In this document: positions 23,634 through 32,376 of the stretch, in pieces
Numbering within the stretch: position 1 is the stretch's first letter
Layout: the number at the start of each line of letters is the position of its first letter
Origin: an uncultured Roseateles sp.
GTDB lineage: Bacteria; Pseudomonadota; Gammaproteobacteria; Burkholderiales; Burkholderiaceae_C
Length of the DNA: 64,000 nt
Reading direction: 5' to 3'
NCBI RefSeq assembly: GCF_963422335.1
Contig: NZ_OY729424.1
Location: 5,456,001 to 5,520,000 of the forward strand
Translations under genes and position numbers: made by a program
The notes under the pieces: model-generated
Seen by the model: only the letters and a program-made list of their open reading frames with translations
Told to the model about the DNA's origin: nothing
Databases searched by the model: none

Positions 23634-25685
23634 ATGACCCGCAAGCTTTTCGTCACCACCGCCCTTCCCTACGCCAATGCCGGGTTCCATATTGGCCACA
23701 TGATGGAATACATCCAGGCCGACACCTGGGTGCGGGCGCAGCGCATGAAGGGCGCCGAGGTCAATTTCGTCTGTGCGGATGACGCCCATGGCGCGCCCAT
23801 CATGATTGCCGCCGAAAAGGCCGGCAAGACGCCGCAGCAATTCGTGGCCGAGGTGGCCGCCGGCCGGCCGGCCTATCTGAACGGCTTTCACATCCAGTTC
23901 GACAACTGGCACTCGACCGACGGCCCCGAGAACCACGAGCTGGCCAAGGACATCTACCTGGCCCTGCGCAAGAACGAGCTGATCGATGTGCGCACGATCG
24001 AGCAGTTCTTCGACCCGGTCAAGGGCATGTTCCTGCCCGACCGCTACATCAAGGGCGAATGCCCCAAGTGCGGCACCCTGGACCAGTACGGCGACAACTG
24101 CGAGAACTGCGGCGCCGTCTACGCCCCGACCGAGCTGAAGAACCCCTACTCGGCGCTGTCGGGCACGACGCCGGTCTTGAAGACCAGCGACCACTATTTC
24201 TTCCGCCTGTCCGACCCACGCTGCGCCGAGTTTCTGGAACAGTGGACACAGGACGGCAAGCTGCAGCCCGAGATGGCCAACAAGGTCAAGGAATGGCTCA
24301 GCAAGGAAGAGGACGGCACTGGCGGCCTGGTCGACTGGGACATCAGCCGCGACGCCCCCTATTTCGGCATCGAGATCCCCGACGCGCCGGGCAAGTATTT
24401 CTATGTCTGGCTGGATGCGCCGGTCGGCTATCTGGCCTCGCTGAAGAATCTGTTCGCCAAGCGTGGCCAGGACTCTGATGCCTATGCGGCCTACATGGCC
24501 GACCCGGCCGTCGAGCAGGTGCACTTCATCGGCAAGGACATCGTGCGCTTTCACCTGCTGTTCTGGCCGGCGATGCTGCAGTTCTCGGGTCGCAAGACGC
24601 CCAACAATGTGTACGTACACGGCTTCATCACCGTCAACAACGGCGAGAAGATGAGCAAGAGCCGCGGCACCGGCATCTCGCCCTTGAAGTATCTGGAGCT
24701 GGGCCTGAACGCCGAATGGCTGCGCTACTACATCGCCGCCAAACTCAACAGCCGGGTCGAGGACATCGACTTCAACCCCGATGACTTCGTCGCCCGCGTC
24801 AACAGCGACCTGATAGGCAAATACATCAATATCGCCAGCCGTGCGGCGGGCTTTCTGTCCAAGCGCTTCGGCGGCCAGCTGTCCGGCGATGTGGGCGTCG
24901 AGGGCAATGCGCTGCTGGAGGGCCTGCGCGTGCACCGCCACGAGATCGAGCGCCTGTACGAGGAGCGCGACTTCGGTAAGGTGCTGCGCGAGACCATGCT
25001 GCTGGCCGACCGGGTCAACGAGTATGTGGACCAGAACAAGCCCTGGGAGCTGGCCAGGAAGGAAGGTGCCGACGCCGTGCTGCAGGACGTCTGCTCGGTC
25101 TGCATCGAGGCCTTCCGCCTGCTGACCATCTATCTGAAGCCGGTGCTGCCGGCGCTGGCCGCCCAGGTCGAGGCCTTCCTGAAGGTCGCGCCGTTCAGCT
25201 TCGCCGATGCCGGCGTGTCGCTGGGCGCCCACACGATTGGCGAGTACAAGCACCTGATGCAGCGCGTCGATCCGGTGCTGCTGGAGAAGCTCTTCGAGGC
25301 CCCGGCCGCGCCCAAGGTCTCGCCCGGTGGTGAAGACCTGGCCCCCGAGATCAAGATCGACGATTTCAGCAAGGTCGATTTGCGCATCGCGAAGATCGTC
25401 AACTGCGAACACGTCGATGGCTCGGACAAGCTCTTGCGCCTGACCTTGGACGTCGGCGAGGGTAAGACGCGCAATGTCTTCAGCGGCATCAAGAGCTCGT
25501 ACCAGCCCGCCGACCTGATCGGCAAGCTGACGGTGATGGTGGCCAATCTGGCGCCGCGCAAGATGAAGTTCGGCCTCAGCGAGGGCATGGTGCTGGCCGC
25601 CAGCCATGCCGACGAAAAGGCCAACCCCGGCATCTTCGTGCTGGAGCCCTTCCCCGGCGCCCAGCCGGGCATGCGGGTGCGCTGA
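23634..25685 (+). CDS. metG: Methionyl-tRNA synthetase
   Basis: A 683-residue class I aminoacyl-tRNA synthetase that charges tRNA-Met in the cytoplasm. The HIGH motif (FHIGHMMEY, about residue 20) and the KMSKS motif (GEKMSKSRG, about residue 340) are intact. A zinc knuckle CPKCGTLDQYGDNCENCG lies in the connective domain near residue 143. The C-terminal 110 residues form a tRNA-binding OB fold (KIDDFSKVDLRIAKIVNCEH), which also drives dimer formation. Length is usual for the two-domain bacterial form. The frame opens upstream, but the ATG at 23634 begins the conserved MTRKLFVTTALPYANAGFHI block. A TAGAAT hexamer at 23593-23598 may be its -10. Confidence 0.97.
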   Translation: MTRKLFVTTALPYANAGFHIGHMMEYIQADTWVRAQRMKGAEVNFVCADDAHGAPIMIAAEKAGKTPQQFVAEVAAGRPAYLNGFHIQFDNWHSTDGPENHELAKDIYLALRKNELIDVRTIEQFFDPVKGMFLPDRYIKGECPKCGTLDQYGDNCENCGAVYAPTELKNPYSALSGTTPVLKTSDHYFFRLSDPRCAEFLEQWTQDGKLQPEMANKVKEWLSKEEDGTGGLVDWDISRDAPYFGIEIPDAPGKYFYVWLDAPVGYLASLKNLFAKRGQDSDAYAAYMADPAVEQVHFIGKDIVRFHLLFWPAMLQFSGRKTPNNVYVHGFITVNNGEKMSKSRGTGISPLKYLELGLNAEWLRYYIAAKLNSRVEDIDFNPDDFVARVNSDLIGKYINIASRAAGFLSKRFGGQLSGDVGVEGNALLEGLRVHRHEIERLYEERDFGKVLRETMLLADRVNEYVDQNKPWELARKEGADAVLQDVCSVCIEAFRLLTIYLKPVLPALAAQVEAFLKVAPFSFADAGVSLGAHTIGEYKHLMQRVDPVLLEKLFEAPAAPKVSPGGEDLAPEIKIDDFSKVDLRIAKIVNCEHVDGSDKLLRLTLDVGEGKTRNVFSGIKSSYQPADLIGKLTVMVANLAPRKMKFGLSEGMVLAASHADEKANPGIFVLEPFPGAQPGMRVR

Positions 25686-25704
25686 TCACACCTCTGCCCG
25701 CCTG

Positions 25705-26451
25705 ATGCCCGCCCAGTTCCTGCGCCGACTGACCGGGCGGGAGCGCACCCTGCAGGCCAACCGGCAGCTGGGCGCGGTGCTGGCCTTCGTGGCCGGCGCC
25801 ATCAATGCCGGCGGCTTCCTGGCCGTGCACCGCTACACCTCGCACATGACCGGCATCGTCTCGGCGATGGCCGACGACCTGGTGCTGGGCCAGTTCCTGC
25901 TTGCCGCGGCGGGCTTGATTTCGCTGGGCTTCTTCATGGCCGGGGCAATGACCACGGCCATCCTGACCAACTGGGCGCGGCGCCGCGCGATGCACAGCGA
26001 ATACGCGCTGTCGCTGCTGCTGGAGGCACTGCTGCTGCTGCTGTTCGGCCTGGTCGGGGCGAACCTGCACTTCTGGACCGAATTCCTGCTGCCCAGCACT
26101 GTGCTGCTGCTGTGCTTTCTGATGGGGCTGCAGAACGCCGTGGTGACCAAGATCTCGCGCGCCGAGATCCGCACCACCCACATGACCGGCGTGATCACCG
26201 ACCTGGGCATCGAATTGGGTCGTCTGATCTACTGGAACCGCGGCGGCGCCGGGGCGCATGGCCCGGTGCGGGCCGATCGCTCACGTCTGCGTCTGCTGGC
26301 CGGCATTCTGGGCCTGTTCTTTGCCGGCGGCATCGCCGGCGCGCTGGCCTTCAAGCATTTTGGCTTCAGCGCCACGGTGCCGGTCGCTGCCTTGCTGATT
26401 GTCATGGCCGCGTTGCCACTGATGGACGATATTGCCGAGCATGTGCGTTGA
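25705..26451 (+). CDS. YoaK-family (DUF1275) membrane protein
   Basis: A 248-residue membrane protein of the DUF1275/YoaK family with about six hydrophobic helices. The family pattern GAINAGGFLAVHRYTSHMTG (helix 1) and its echo MGLQNAVVTKISRAEIRTTH followed by MTGVITDLGIELG (helix 4) show an internal duplication. Members are thought to be small-molecule transporters, but no substrate is established. It lies 19 bp after metG and 14 bp before the SulP gene, so these are probably one transcript. Confidence 0.88.
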   Translation: MPAQFLRRLTGRERTLQANRQLGAVLAFVAGAINAGGFLAVHRYTSHMTGIVSAMADDLVLGQFLLAAAGLISLGFFMAGAMTTAILTNWARRRAMHSEYALSLLLEALLLLLFGLVGANLHFWTEFLLPSTVLLLCFLMGLQNAVVTKISRAEIRTTHMTGVITDLGIELGRLIYWNRGGAGAHGPVRADRSRLRLLAGILGLFFAGGIAGALAFKHFGFSATVPVAALLIVMAALPLMDDIAEHVR

Positions 26452-26465
26452 CCCGTGCCCGCCGC

Positions 26466-28148
26466 ATGAAGCTCCATCCCTTCCGCCCCCGCCTTGTTGA
26501 CGCGCTGAAGGGCTATTCGAGACGCCAGTTTGCCGCGGACCTGGGTGCCGGGCTGACGGTGGGCATTGTCGCCCTGCCGCTGGCCCTGGCCTTTGCCATC
26601 GCCTCCGGGGTCAAGCCCGAGCAGGGCCTGTTCACTGCCATCATTGCCGGCTTTCTGATCTCGGGCTTAGGCGGCTCCAGCGTGCAGATCGGCGGGCCGG
26701 CCGGCGCCTTCATCGTCATCGTCTACGGCATCGTCGAGCGCTATGGCCTGGCCAATCTGCTGATCGCCACCTCGCTGGCCGGCCTGCTCCTGATGCTGAT
26801 GGGACTGCTGCGCCTGGGCGCCCTGGTGCGCTACATACCGGTCAGCATCGTCATCGGCTTCACCAACGGCATTGCGGTGCTGATTGGCCTGTCGCAGCTG
26901 AAAGACCTGCTGGGCCTGCGCATCGCCAAGCTGCCGGCCGACTTCTTCACCCAGATCGGTGTGCTGGCCCAGCATCTGCAGACCTTCAACCCCTGGGCCC
27001 TGCTGATGGGCCTGGCCTGCCTGGCCCTGGTGGTGCTGTGGCCCAAGAGCTATGTGATGCCCACGGCGCCGGTGACGGCCCGTGACAAGGCACGCCGGCT
27101 GATGTCCCATCTGCCCGGCACCATCGTCGCCCTGGCCCTGGCCACGCTGGCCACCGCCCTGCTGGACCTGCCGCTGGAGACCATTGGCTCCAAATTCGGC
27201 GGCATACCGCAGGCCCTGCCGGCCTTCGCCCTGCCCGACTTCAGCTGGGAAGGCGCCAAGCACCTGTTCATACCGACCTTGACGATCGCGCTGCTGGGTG
27301 CGATCGAGTCGCTGCTGTGCGCCCGCGTGGCCGACAACCTGAGCCCCCTGCCCCGCCATGATCCGAACCAGGAGCTGATGGCCCAGGGTGTGGCCAATTT
27401 CGTCGTGCCCTTCTTCGGCGGCATACCGGCCACCGGCACGATTGCCCGCACCGTCACCAATGTGCGGGCCGGCGCCACCAGCCCGGTGGCTGGCCTGGTG
27501 CATGCGCTGACGATTCTGCTGGTGGTGCTGGCGGCCGCGCCCCTGGCCGAGCATGTGCCGCTGGCCGCGCTGGCTGGCATCCTGCTGTTCGTGGCCTGGA
27601 ATATGGGCGAGTGGCGCGAGTTTGTGCGCTTGCGCCGCTTCAATCTGCCCTACCGCACCATCCTGCTGGGCACCTTCTTCATGACCGTGGTGTTCGACCT
27701 GACGGTAGCCATGGAGGTGGGCCTGGTGCTGGCCTGCGTGTTCTTCATCTACCGGATGAGCAGCCTGTTCAGCGTCGAGGCCGTCACGGTGCTGACGGCA
27801 CCGCCCGGGGCGCGCGTGTTCCGGCTCTACGGCACGCTGTTCTTCGCCGCCGTGGCCAAGATCGAGGGCCTGGCCGAGCAACTATCCTTTGATGTTGAAG
27901 CGGTGCTGCTGGACGCCCACCTGATGGTGTCCATGGACAGCTCCGGCCTGGATGCGCTGGAGCAGCTGTACCGCACGCTGCAGCGTCGGCGCATCCGGCT
28001 GCTGATCTGCAACCTCAACGAGCAGCCCCGCGGGCTGATGCGGCGCGGCGGTTTCGACCTGCATATCGGCCCCGAGAACCTGCCCGCCAGCCTGGAAGAG
28101 GGCCTGGCCCTGGTCGGCACGGTAAAATCCCCCCTCACACCCGATTGA
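26466..28148 (+). CDS. SulP-family anion transporter with STAS domain
   Basis: A 560-residue inner-membrane protein of the SulP/SLC26 family. About 10-14 membrane segments occupy residues 20-420, with the signature GGSSVQIGGPAGAFIVIVYG near residue 75 and the second half VVPFFGGIPATGTIARTVTN near residue 320. A C-terminal STAS domain (about 440-545) contains the MVSMDSSGLDALEQL loop. Members carry sulfate, bicarbonate or dicarboxylates, and which applies here cannot be decided. It follows the YoaK gene by 14 bp. A TAAAAT hexamer at 28123-28128, inside its 3' end, is a possible -10 for the next genes. Confidence 0.9.
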   Translation: MKLHPFRPRLVDALKGYSRRQFAADLGAGLTVGIVALPLALAFAIASGVKPEQGLFTAIIAGFLISGLGGSSVQIGGPAGAFIVIVYGIVERYGLANLLIATSLAGLLLMLMGLLRLGALVRYIPVSIVIGFTNGIAVLIGLSQLKDLLGLRIAKLPADFFTQIGVLAQHLQTFNPWALLMGLACLALVVLWPKSYVMPTAPVTARDKARRLMSHLPGTIVALALATLATALLDLPLETIGSKFGGIPQALPAFALPDFSWEGAKHLFIPTLTIALLGAIESLLCARVADNLSPLPRHDPNQELMAQGVANFVVPFFGGIPATGTIARTVTNVRAGATSPVAGLVHALTILLVVLAAAPLAEHVPLAALAGILLFVAWNMGEWREFVRLRRFNLPYRTILLGTFFMTVVFDLTVAMEVGLVLACVFFIYRMSSLFSVEAVTVLTAPPGARVFRLYGTLFFAAVAKIEGLAEQLSFDVEAVLLDAHLMVSMDSSGLDALEQLYRTLQRRRIRLLICNLNEQPRGLMRRGGFDLHIGPENLPASLEEGLALVGTVKSPLTPD

Positions 28149-28156
28149 GCCCCACC

Positions 28157-28360
28157 ATGCCCCTGTTCTGGAAGCACTACAAGTCCGAAGTCAGCTCCTT
28201 CATCGACGAGCTCAAGGCCAAGAAACCGACGCTGGAAGCCGAGCAGCGCGCCGGCCGCGCCCTGCTGTGGGACAAGCCGGTGGACCGCCAGGCCCAGGCC
28301 GACTACCGCGACGCCAAGGTCGAGCAGCAGCCCTACGTCTATCAGACCAAGGCACACTGA
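28157..28360 (+). CDS. DUF3460 small protein
   Basis: A 67-residue soluble protein with the DUF3460 pattern: MPLFWKHYKSEVSSFIDELK, then EQRAGRALLWDKPVDR and the tail QPYVYQTKAH. Such proteins are found in Burkholderiales just before scpA, as here, and have no known function. The helical, charged character suggests a small cytoplasmic adaptor. The ATG at 28157 opens the conserved sequence; a TTG four codons earlier is possible but less likely. The stop is 23 bp before scpA. Confidence 0.88.
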   Translation: MPLFWKHYKSEVSSFIDELKAKKPTLEAEQRAGRALLWDKPVDRQAQADYRDAKVEQQPYVYQTKAH

Positions 28361-28383
28361 GCCCGGCTGACGCCTGACCCGGC

Positions 28384-29268
28384 GTGGACATCCAAACGCC
28401 AACGCCCGACCCGTCGGGCCCCGCCCCCGGCGAACTGCTGCCGCCCGAGTCGATGACTCAGGCGCCGGTCTCGCCGCTGGCGGTTGACCATGTGGCCGTG
28501 GCCCGCCTCTACGGCGAGCCGCTGTTCCAGCTGCCCCATGACCTCTATATCCCGCCCGATGCGCTGGAGGTCTTTCTCGAGGCCTTCCAGGGCCCGCTGG
28601 ACCTGCTGCTGTACCTGATACGCCGGCAGAACTTCAACATCCTCGACATACCGCTGGCCGATGTGACGCGCCAGTACCTCAGCTATGTCGACCAGCTGCG
28701 CAAGCACAATCTCGAGCTGGCCAGCGAGTACCTGCTGATGGCGGCAATGCTGATCGAGATCAAGTCGCGCATGCTGCTGCCGCCGAAGAAGACCGACGAC
28801 GGCAGCGAGCCCGAGGACCCGCGCGCCGAGCTGGTGCGCCGCCTGCTGGAGTACGAGCAGATGAAGCTGGCCGCGGCCGGCATCGACCGGCTGCCGCAGC
28901 TGGGCCGCGACTTCCTGCGTGCCCAGGTGACGATCGAGCAGTCGCTGACGCTGCGCTTCCCCGATGTCGAGGCGATGGATCTGCGCGACGCCTGGCTGGA
29001 CATCCTCAAGCGCGCCAAGCTCGTGCAGCACCACCGCATCACCCGCGAGCAGCTGTCGGTGCGCGAGCACATGAGCATCGTGCTGCGCCGCCTGCAGGGC
29101 CGGCGCTTCGTCGAGTTCCACGAGCTGTTCGAGGTCGAACGGGGCCACCAGGTGCTGGTCGTGACCTTCATCGCGATGCTGGAGCTGGCCAAGGAACGCC
29201 TGCTGCAGATCACGCAGGCAGAGGCGTTTGCGCCTATCTATGTGCGCCTGGCCTACTCGCCGAGCTAG
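28384..29268 (+). CDS. scpA: Segregation and condensation protein A
   Basis: A 294-residue kleisin, ScpA. It bridges the SMC ATPase heads and recruits ScpB to form the bacterial condensin that organises and separates chromosomes. The N-terminal SMC-neck-binding helix appears as FQGPLDLLLYLIRRQNFNIL, with LASEYLLMAAMLIEIKSRML after it. The C-terminal winged helix (VTFIAMLELAKERLLQITQ) binds the SMC cap. The start is taken as GTG at 28384; an ATG at 28453 would trim a poorly conserved Pro-rich leader. scpB is not in the window. Its stop shares four bases (CTAG) with the stop of the converging hybrid kinase gene. Confidence 0.93.
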   Translation: MDIQTPTPDPSGPAPGELLPPESMTQAPVSPLAVDHVAVARLYGEPLFQLPHDLYIPPDALEVFLEAFQGPLDLLLYLIRRQNFNILDIPLADVTRQYLSYVDQLRKHNLELASEYLLMAAMLIEIKSRMLLPPKKTDDGSEPEDPRAELVRRLLEYEQMKLAAAGIDRLPQLGRDFLRAQVTIEQSLTLRFPDVEAMDLRDAWLDILKRAKLVQHHRITREQLSVREHMSIVLRRLQGRRFVEFHELFEVERGHQVLVVTFIAMLELAKERLLQITQAEAFAPIYVRLAYSPS

Positions 29269-31082
29269 CGCATCCCCAGCTTGAAGGCGATCATCGCGCG
29301 CAGCTTGTTGGGCACGACCGGCTTGATCAGCACGTGGAAGTCATGCTGTTGGGCGTCCAGTTCGTGGCCGGTCATCGTGCTGCCGGTGACCATGATGGCG
29401 GGAACAGTCTCGGGATAGCAGGCGCGCACGGCCAGCAAGGCGTCGATGCCGGTCGCGCCCTCGGGCAGGCGGTAGTCAACCAGCAGCAGATCGGGCCGCT
29501 GGCCCGGGTTGGCCTGGGCCCAGGCGCGCACCGAGGGCACCGAGTCGAAGGCCAGCGCCTCGGCGCCCCAGGCCTGCAGCAAGACCACCAGGCCCTCGCT
29601 GACGGCCGGTTCGTCCTCGACGATGACGATCAGCCGGCCGTCCAGCGTCAGGCCCAGCGGGGCGCGGCCCAGCTCCAGCGAGCCGATAGCCTGCGGCTCC
29701 AGGCGGCCCGCCGGCACCGTCAGCCCGAATACCGTGCCATGGCCCACCTGCGAGCGCACCGTCAGCGGCGCCTGCAGCAGCTCGGCGAGACGCTTGACGA
29801 TGGACAGGCCCAGCCCCAGGCCCTTGCGGTGGTGCGGCTCCAGCGGGCGCTGGCTCTGCACCTGGTAGAACTCGTCGAAGATGCGGGTCAGCGCCGGCGG
29901 CGAGATGCCGATGCCGCTGTCCCAGACCTGCAGCAAGAGCTGGCCCTGGCGGCGCCGGCAGCTGACCAGCACGCCGCCGTCCTCGGTATAGCGCAGCGCG
30001 TTGGAGACCAGGTTGCGCAGGATGCGCTCGATGATGGTCGGATCGCTGTGCAGCACATGCTGCTCGCCGTGGAAGCTCAGCATCAATCCCTTCTCGAAGG
30101 CCACCGGCTCGAACTGCAGCCGCAGCCGTGCGAACAGCTCACGCACCGGCACCGCCTTGGGGTTGACGTCCACCGCGCCGGTGTCGATGCGGGTGATGTC
30201 CAGCAGCTCGCCGAACAGGCCTTCCAGCGCATCGACCGACTCGTTGATGCTATTGATCAGCTTGGCCGCCTCGGGGTCGTGCGTGCGCTGGCGCAAGGCC
30301 TCGGCGAACAGGCCCAGCGCATGCAGCGGCTGGCGCAGGTCATGGCTGGCGGCAGCGAAGAACTGGGTCTTGGCACGGCTGGCGGCCTCGGCGGCGCGGC
30401 GATTCTCGTCGGCCAGGGCCTTCTCGACGCGCAGTTGCTCGGCCAGCCGATCAGCATGCACCTTGAGCGCGATCGCATTGCGCAGCGTGTGGTGGTAGGT
30501 GCGGCCCATCACCAGTGCGATCACATACAGCACGCACAGTACGCCGGCCAGCTCCAGGCTGTAGGGGCGGCTGTGGTCAAGCGCCATATTGATCACCAGG
30601 GACAGCAGTACCAGGCTCAGGAAGACACCCAGATCGCGCGGCACCAGGGTCAGCAGATGGATGGCGGCCAGGCAGTAGCAGTAGGTCAGCACCACCATCG
30701 TGATCAGCTGGAAATGCCCTCCCGCGCCATAGAACATCCAGATGCCCAGCGCCCAGGCCAATGCCTGGCCGTGCAGCAACAGGCGCCAGCTCTGGCTCCA
30801 GGCCAGAATCTGTGCGTCACCGGCCTCGGGTTGGCGCGCGAAGCGCAGATAGTGCTGCAGGCGGCCAAAGGTCAGCAGCAGGATCCAGCCGGACCAAATG
30901 CCAATCACCAGGTGCGACACATGGGGCCAGTACACCAGCACGAAGATCATCAGGCCCAGCGTATTGCCCATCAGCGAGGGCAGCATCTGGCTGAACAGGC
31001 TGCGGTAGCGGTCGGCCACCAGGGCGCTGTCGGCCAGCGGCGCCCACAGTCCGGTCAGCGATCGCGAAGAAACGTCAGTCAC
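29265..31082 (-). CDS. Membrane hybrid sensor histidine kinase with receiver domain
   Basis: A 605-residue hybrid kinase. Six or so hydrophobic segments fill residues 35-200. A HisKA domain follows with the phospho-acceptor in AAASHDLRQPLHALGLF (near residue 250). The HATPase domain shows NALRYTEDGG, DSGIGISPPAL and GLGLGLSIVKRL. A C-terminal receiver domain (about 485-605) has its phospho-Asp in LLVDYRLPEGATG. The DLRQPLHALGLF wording is that of the NahK/ErcS'-like kinases. The start is GTG at 31082; this codon overlaps the stop of the response-regulator gene (GTGA), so the two are translated together. The membrane sensor part does not match a domain I can name. Confidence 0.93.
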   Translation of the reverse strand: MTDVSSRSLTGLWAPLADSALVADRYRSLFSQMLPSLMGNTLGLMIFVLVYWPHVSHLVIGIWSGWILLLTFGRLQHYLRFARQPEAGDAQILAWSQSWRLLLHGQALAWALGIWMFYGAGGHFQLITMVVLTYCYCLAAIHLLTLVPRDLGVFLSLVLLSLVINMALDHSRPYSLELAGVLCVLYVIALVMGRTYHHTLRNAIALKVHADRLAEQLRVEKALADENRRAAEAASRAKTQFFAAASHDLRQPLHALGLFAEALRQRTHDPEAAKLINSINESVDALEGLFGELLDITRIDTGAVDVNPKAVPVRELFARLRLQFEPVAFEKGLMLSFHGEQHVLHSDPTIIERILRNLVSNALRYTEDGGVLVSCRRRQGQLLLQVWDSGIGISPPALTRIFDEFYQVQSQRPLEPHHRKGLGLGLSIVKRLAELLQAPLTVRSQVGHGTVFGLTVPAGRLEPQAIGSLELGRAPLGLTLDGRLIVIVEDEPAVSEGLVVLLQAWGAEALAFDSVPSVRAWAQANPGQRPDLLLVDYRLPEGATGIDALLAVRACYPETVPAIMVTGSTMTGHELDAQQHDFHVLIKPVVPNKLRAMIAFKLGMR

Positions 31083-31810
31083 GGCTGGCTGCTGCGGAAG
31101 GTGCTGAAGCCGCCGCCGGGCTGCTGCTGGCTCATCTGGCCCACCGCCAGCACGGCCTGGGTGCGCGAGTTGACGCCCAGGGCCTTCAACACCGCCGCCA
31201 CATGGTCCTTGACGGTCTCGACCGAGACGCCCAGTTCGCGCGCGATCACCTTGTTCGGCTTGCCTTGCAACAGCAGGGCCAGCACATCGGTCTGGCGCGG
31301 CGTCAGCGACAGGCCCTCCAGCGCATCGACCTTCTGGAAACCCGAGGCCTGGGCGGCCTCGCCAATGGCCTGCACCGGCGAAGCCGCCGCCGGCGCGGGC
31401 GCATTGCTCATGCCCGAGCCCAGCGACATCGAGGGCACGAAGATGCCGCCAGCCATCACCAGCCGCAGCGCCTGGGCCAGCATCTCCTTGCCGGTGCGCT
31501 TGGGCACAAAACCCATGGCACCGAGGTCGATGGCGCGAATCACGTCGCTGGCCCGGTCCGAGGCCGAGACCACCACCACCGGGAGCGCCGGGTAGGCGGC
31601 ACGGAACTCGGTCAGCACGTCGAAGCCGTTGGCATCGCCCAGCTGCAGGTCCAGCAGCACCAGGTCGAAGTCCTGACTGGTCTTCAGCGTGGCCCGCGCC
31701 TCACCGGCACTGTCCACACCGACCACCTTGACGTTGTCGCCCAGGCCCTCGATCACCGTTTGCAGTGCCGAGAGAATCAGCGGGTGGTCGTCGATCAACA
31801 GCACCTTCAT
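31079..31810 (-). CDS. NarL/FixJ-type response regulator (LuxR helix-turn-helix)
   Basis: A 243-residue response regulator. The receiver domain (MKVLLIDDHPLILSALQTVI, phospho-Asp in LVLLDLQLGDANG near residue 53) is followed by a linker of about 45 residues and a LuxR-type DNA-binding domain (LSLTPRQTDVLALLLQGKPN, then VIARELGVSVETVKDHVAAV). It is the transcriptional output for the kinase encoded directly downstream with a 4-bp overlap. A CCCCCATAAGGGTGG dyad 80 bp upstream may be a site for its own control. The ATG at 31810 opens the receiver fold; extra in-frame codons upstream are not conserved-looking. Confidence 0.94.
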   Translation of the reverse strand: MKVLLIDDHPLILSALQTVIEGLGDNVKVVGVDSAGEARATLKTSQDFDLVLLDLQLGDANGFDVLTEFRAAYPALPVVVVSASDRASDVIRAIDLGAMGFVPKRTGKEMLAQALRLVMAGGIFVPSMSLGSGMSNAPAPAAASPVQAIGEAAQASGFQKVDALEGLSLTPRQTDVLALLLQGKPNKVIARELGVSVETVKDHVAAVLKALGVNSRTQAVLAVGQMSQQQPGGGFSTFRSSQP

Positions 31811-31889
31811 GGCCGGGCCTCCTTGCATCATCATCGGTCTTGTCGTGTGGCGCGATGTTAGCGGCGCGGGCCCTGTCAAGGGGCCGCCT

Positions 31890-31904
31890 CCCCCATAAGG
31901 GTGG
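31890..31904. promoter_or_regulatory. Imperfect inverted repeat upstream of the response-regulator gene
   Basis: On the plus strand CCCCCATAAGGGTGG, read as CCACCCTTATGGGGG on the minus strand, is an imperfect dyad with a CCC...GGG core. It lies about 80 bp before the response-regulator start and just after the end of the MaoC gene. It resembles the repeats near 9.6 and 10.0 kb. Confidence 0.3.
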
Positions 31905-31912
31905 ATTGCGGC

Positions 31913-32368
31913 TCAGGCAAACATGCGGCTCACCGACTGAGCCACGCAGACCGGCTTGTCACTCCCCTCGCGCTCCATCGTCACGTCCATGGTCAGCTGG
32001 GCGCCGCCACCGGCAATGGGCTCGAAGGCCAGCAGCACGAAACGTCCGCGCAGCCGGCTGTTGACCGGCACCGGCGCCGGAAAGCGCACCTTGTTCAGGC
32101 CGTAGTTGACGCCCATGCGCACATCGGCCACCGAGAAGGCACCGGCGCTGAGCAGGGGCAGCAGGCTCAGGGTCAGATAGCCATGGGCCACCGTGGCACC
32201 AAAGGGGCCAGCGGCGGCACGCTCGGCATCCAGGTGTATCCATTGATGGTCCCCGGTGGCATCGGCAAACAGCTGGATGCGGGCCTGATCGACAGCCACC
32301 CAGTCGCTGAGACCGATCTCCTGGCCCACCAGGGTGCTGAGGTCCTGCAGATGTTCATATCGCTTCAT
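31913..32368 (-). CDS. MaoC-family hydratase
   Basis: A 151-residue single hot-dog-fold protein of the MaoC/(R)-specific enoyl-CoA hydratase family. The hydratase motif is seen as FADATGDHQWIHLDAERAAA, with its catalytic Asp and His, and PFGATVAHGYLTLSLLPLL. NYGLNKVRFPAPVPVNSRLR is the substrate-tunnel strand. It should add water to a trans-2-enoyl-CoA to give the (R)-3-hydroxyacyl-CoA, used in polyhydroxyalkanoate or fatty-acid metabolism. The exact substrate is unknown. It starts eight bases after the ParA-like gene on the same strand. Upstream codons in the same frame belong to the ParA region and are not used. Confidence 0.9.
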   Translation of the reverse strand: MKRYEHLQDLSTLVGQEIGLSDWVAVDQARIQLFADATGDHQWIHLDAERAAAGPFGATVAHGYLTLSLLPLLSAGAFSVADVRMGVNYGLNKVRFPAPVPVNSRLRGRFVLLAFEPIAGGGAQLTMDVTMEREGSDKPVCVAQSVSRMFA

Positions 32369-32376
32369 GCATGCTT

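Noticed and set aside
23592..25607. Long minus-strand frame opposite metG
   Set aside because: metG is certain; the antisense frame is a composition effect.
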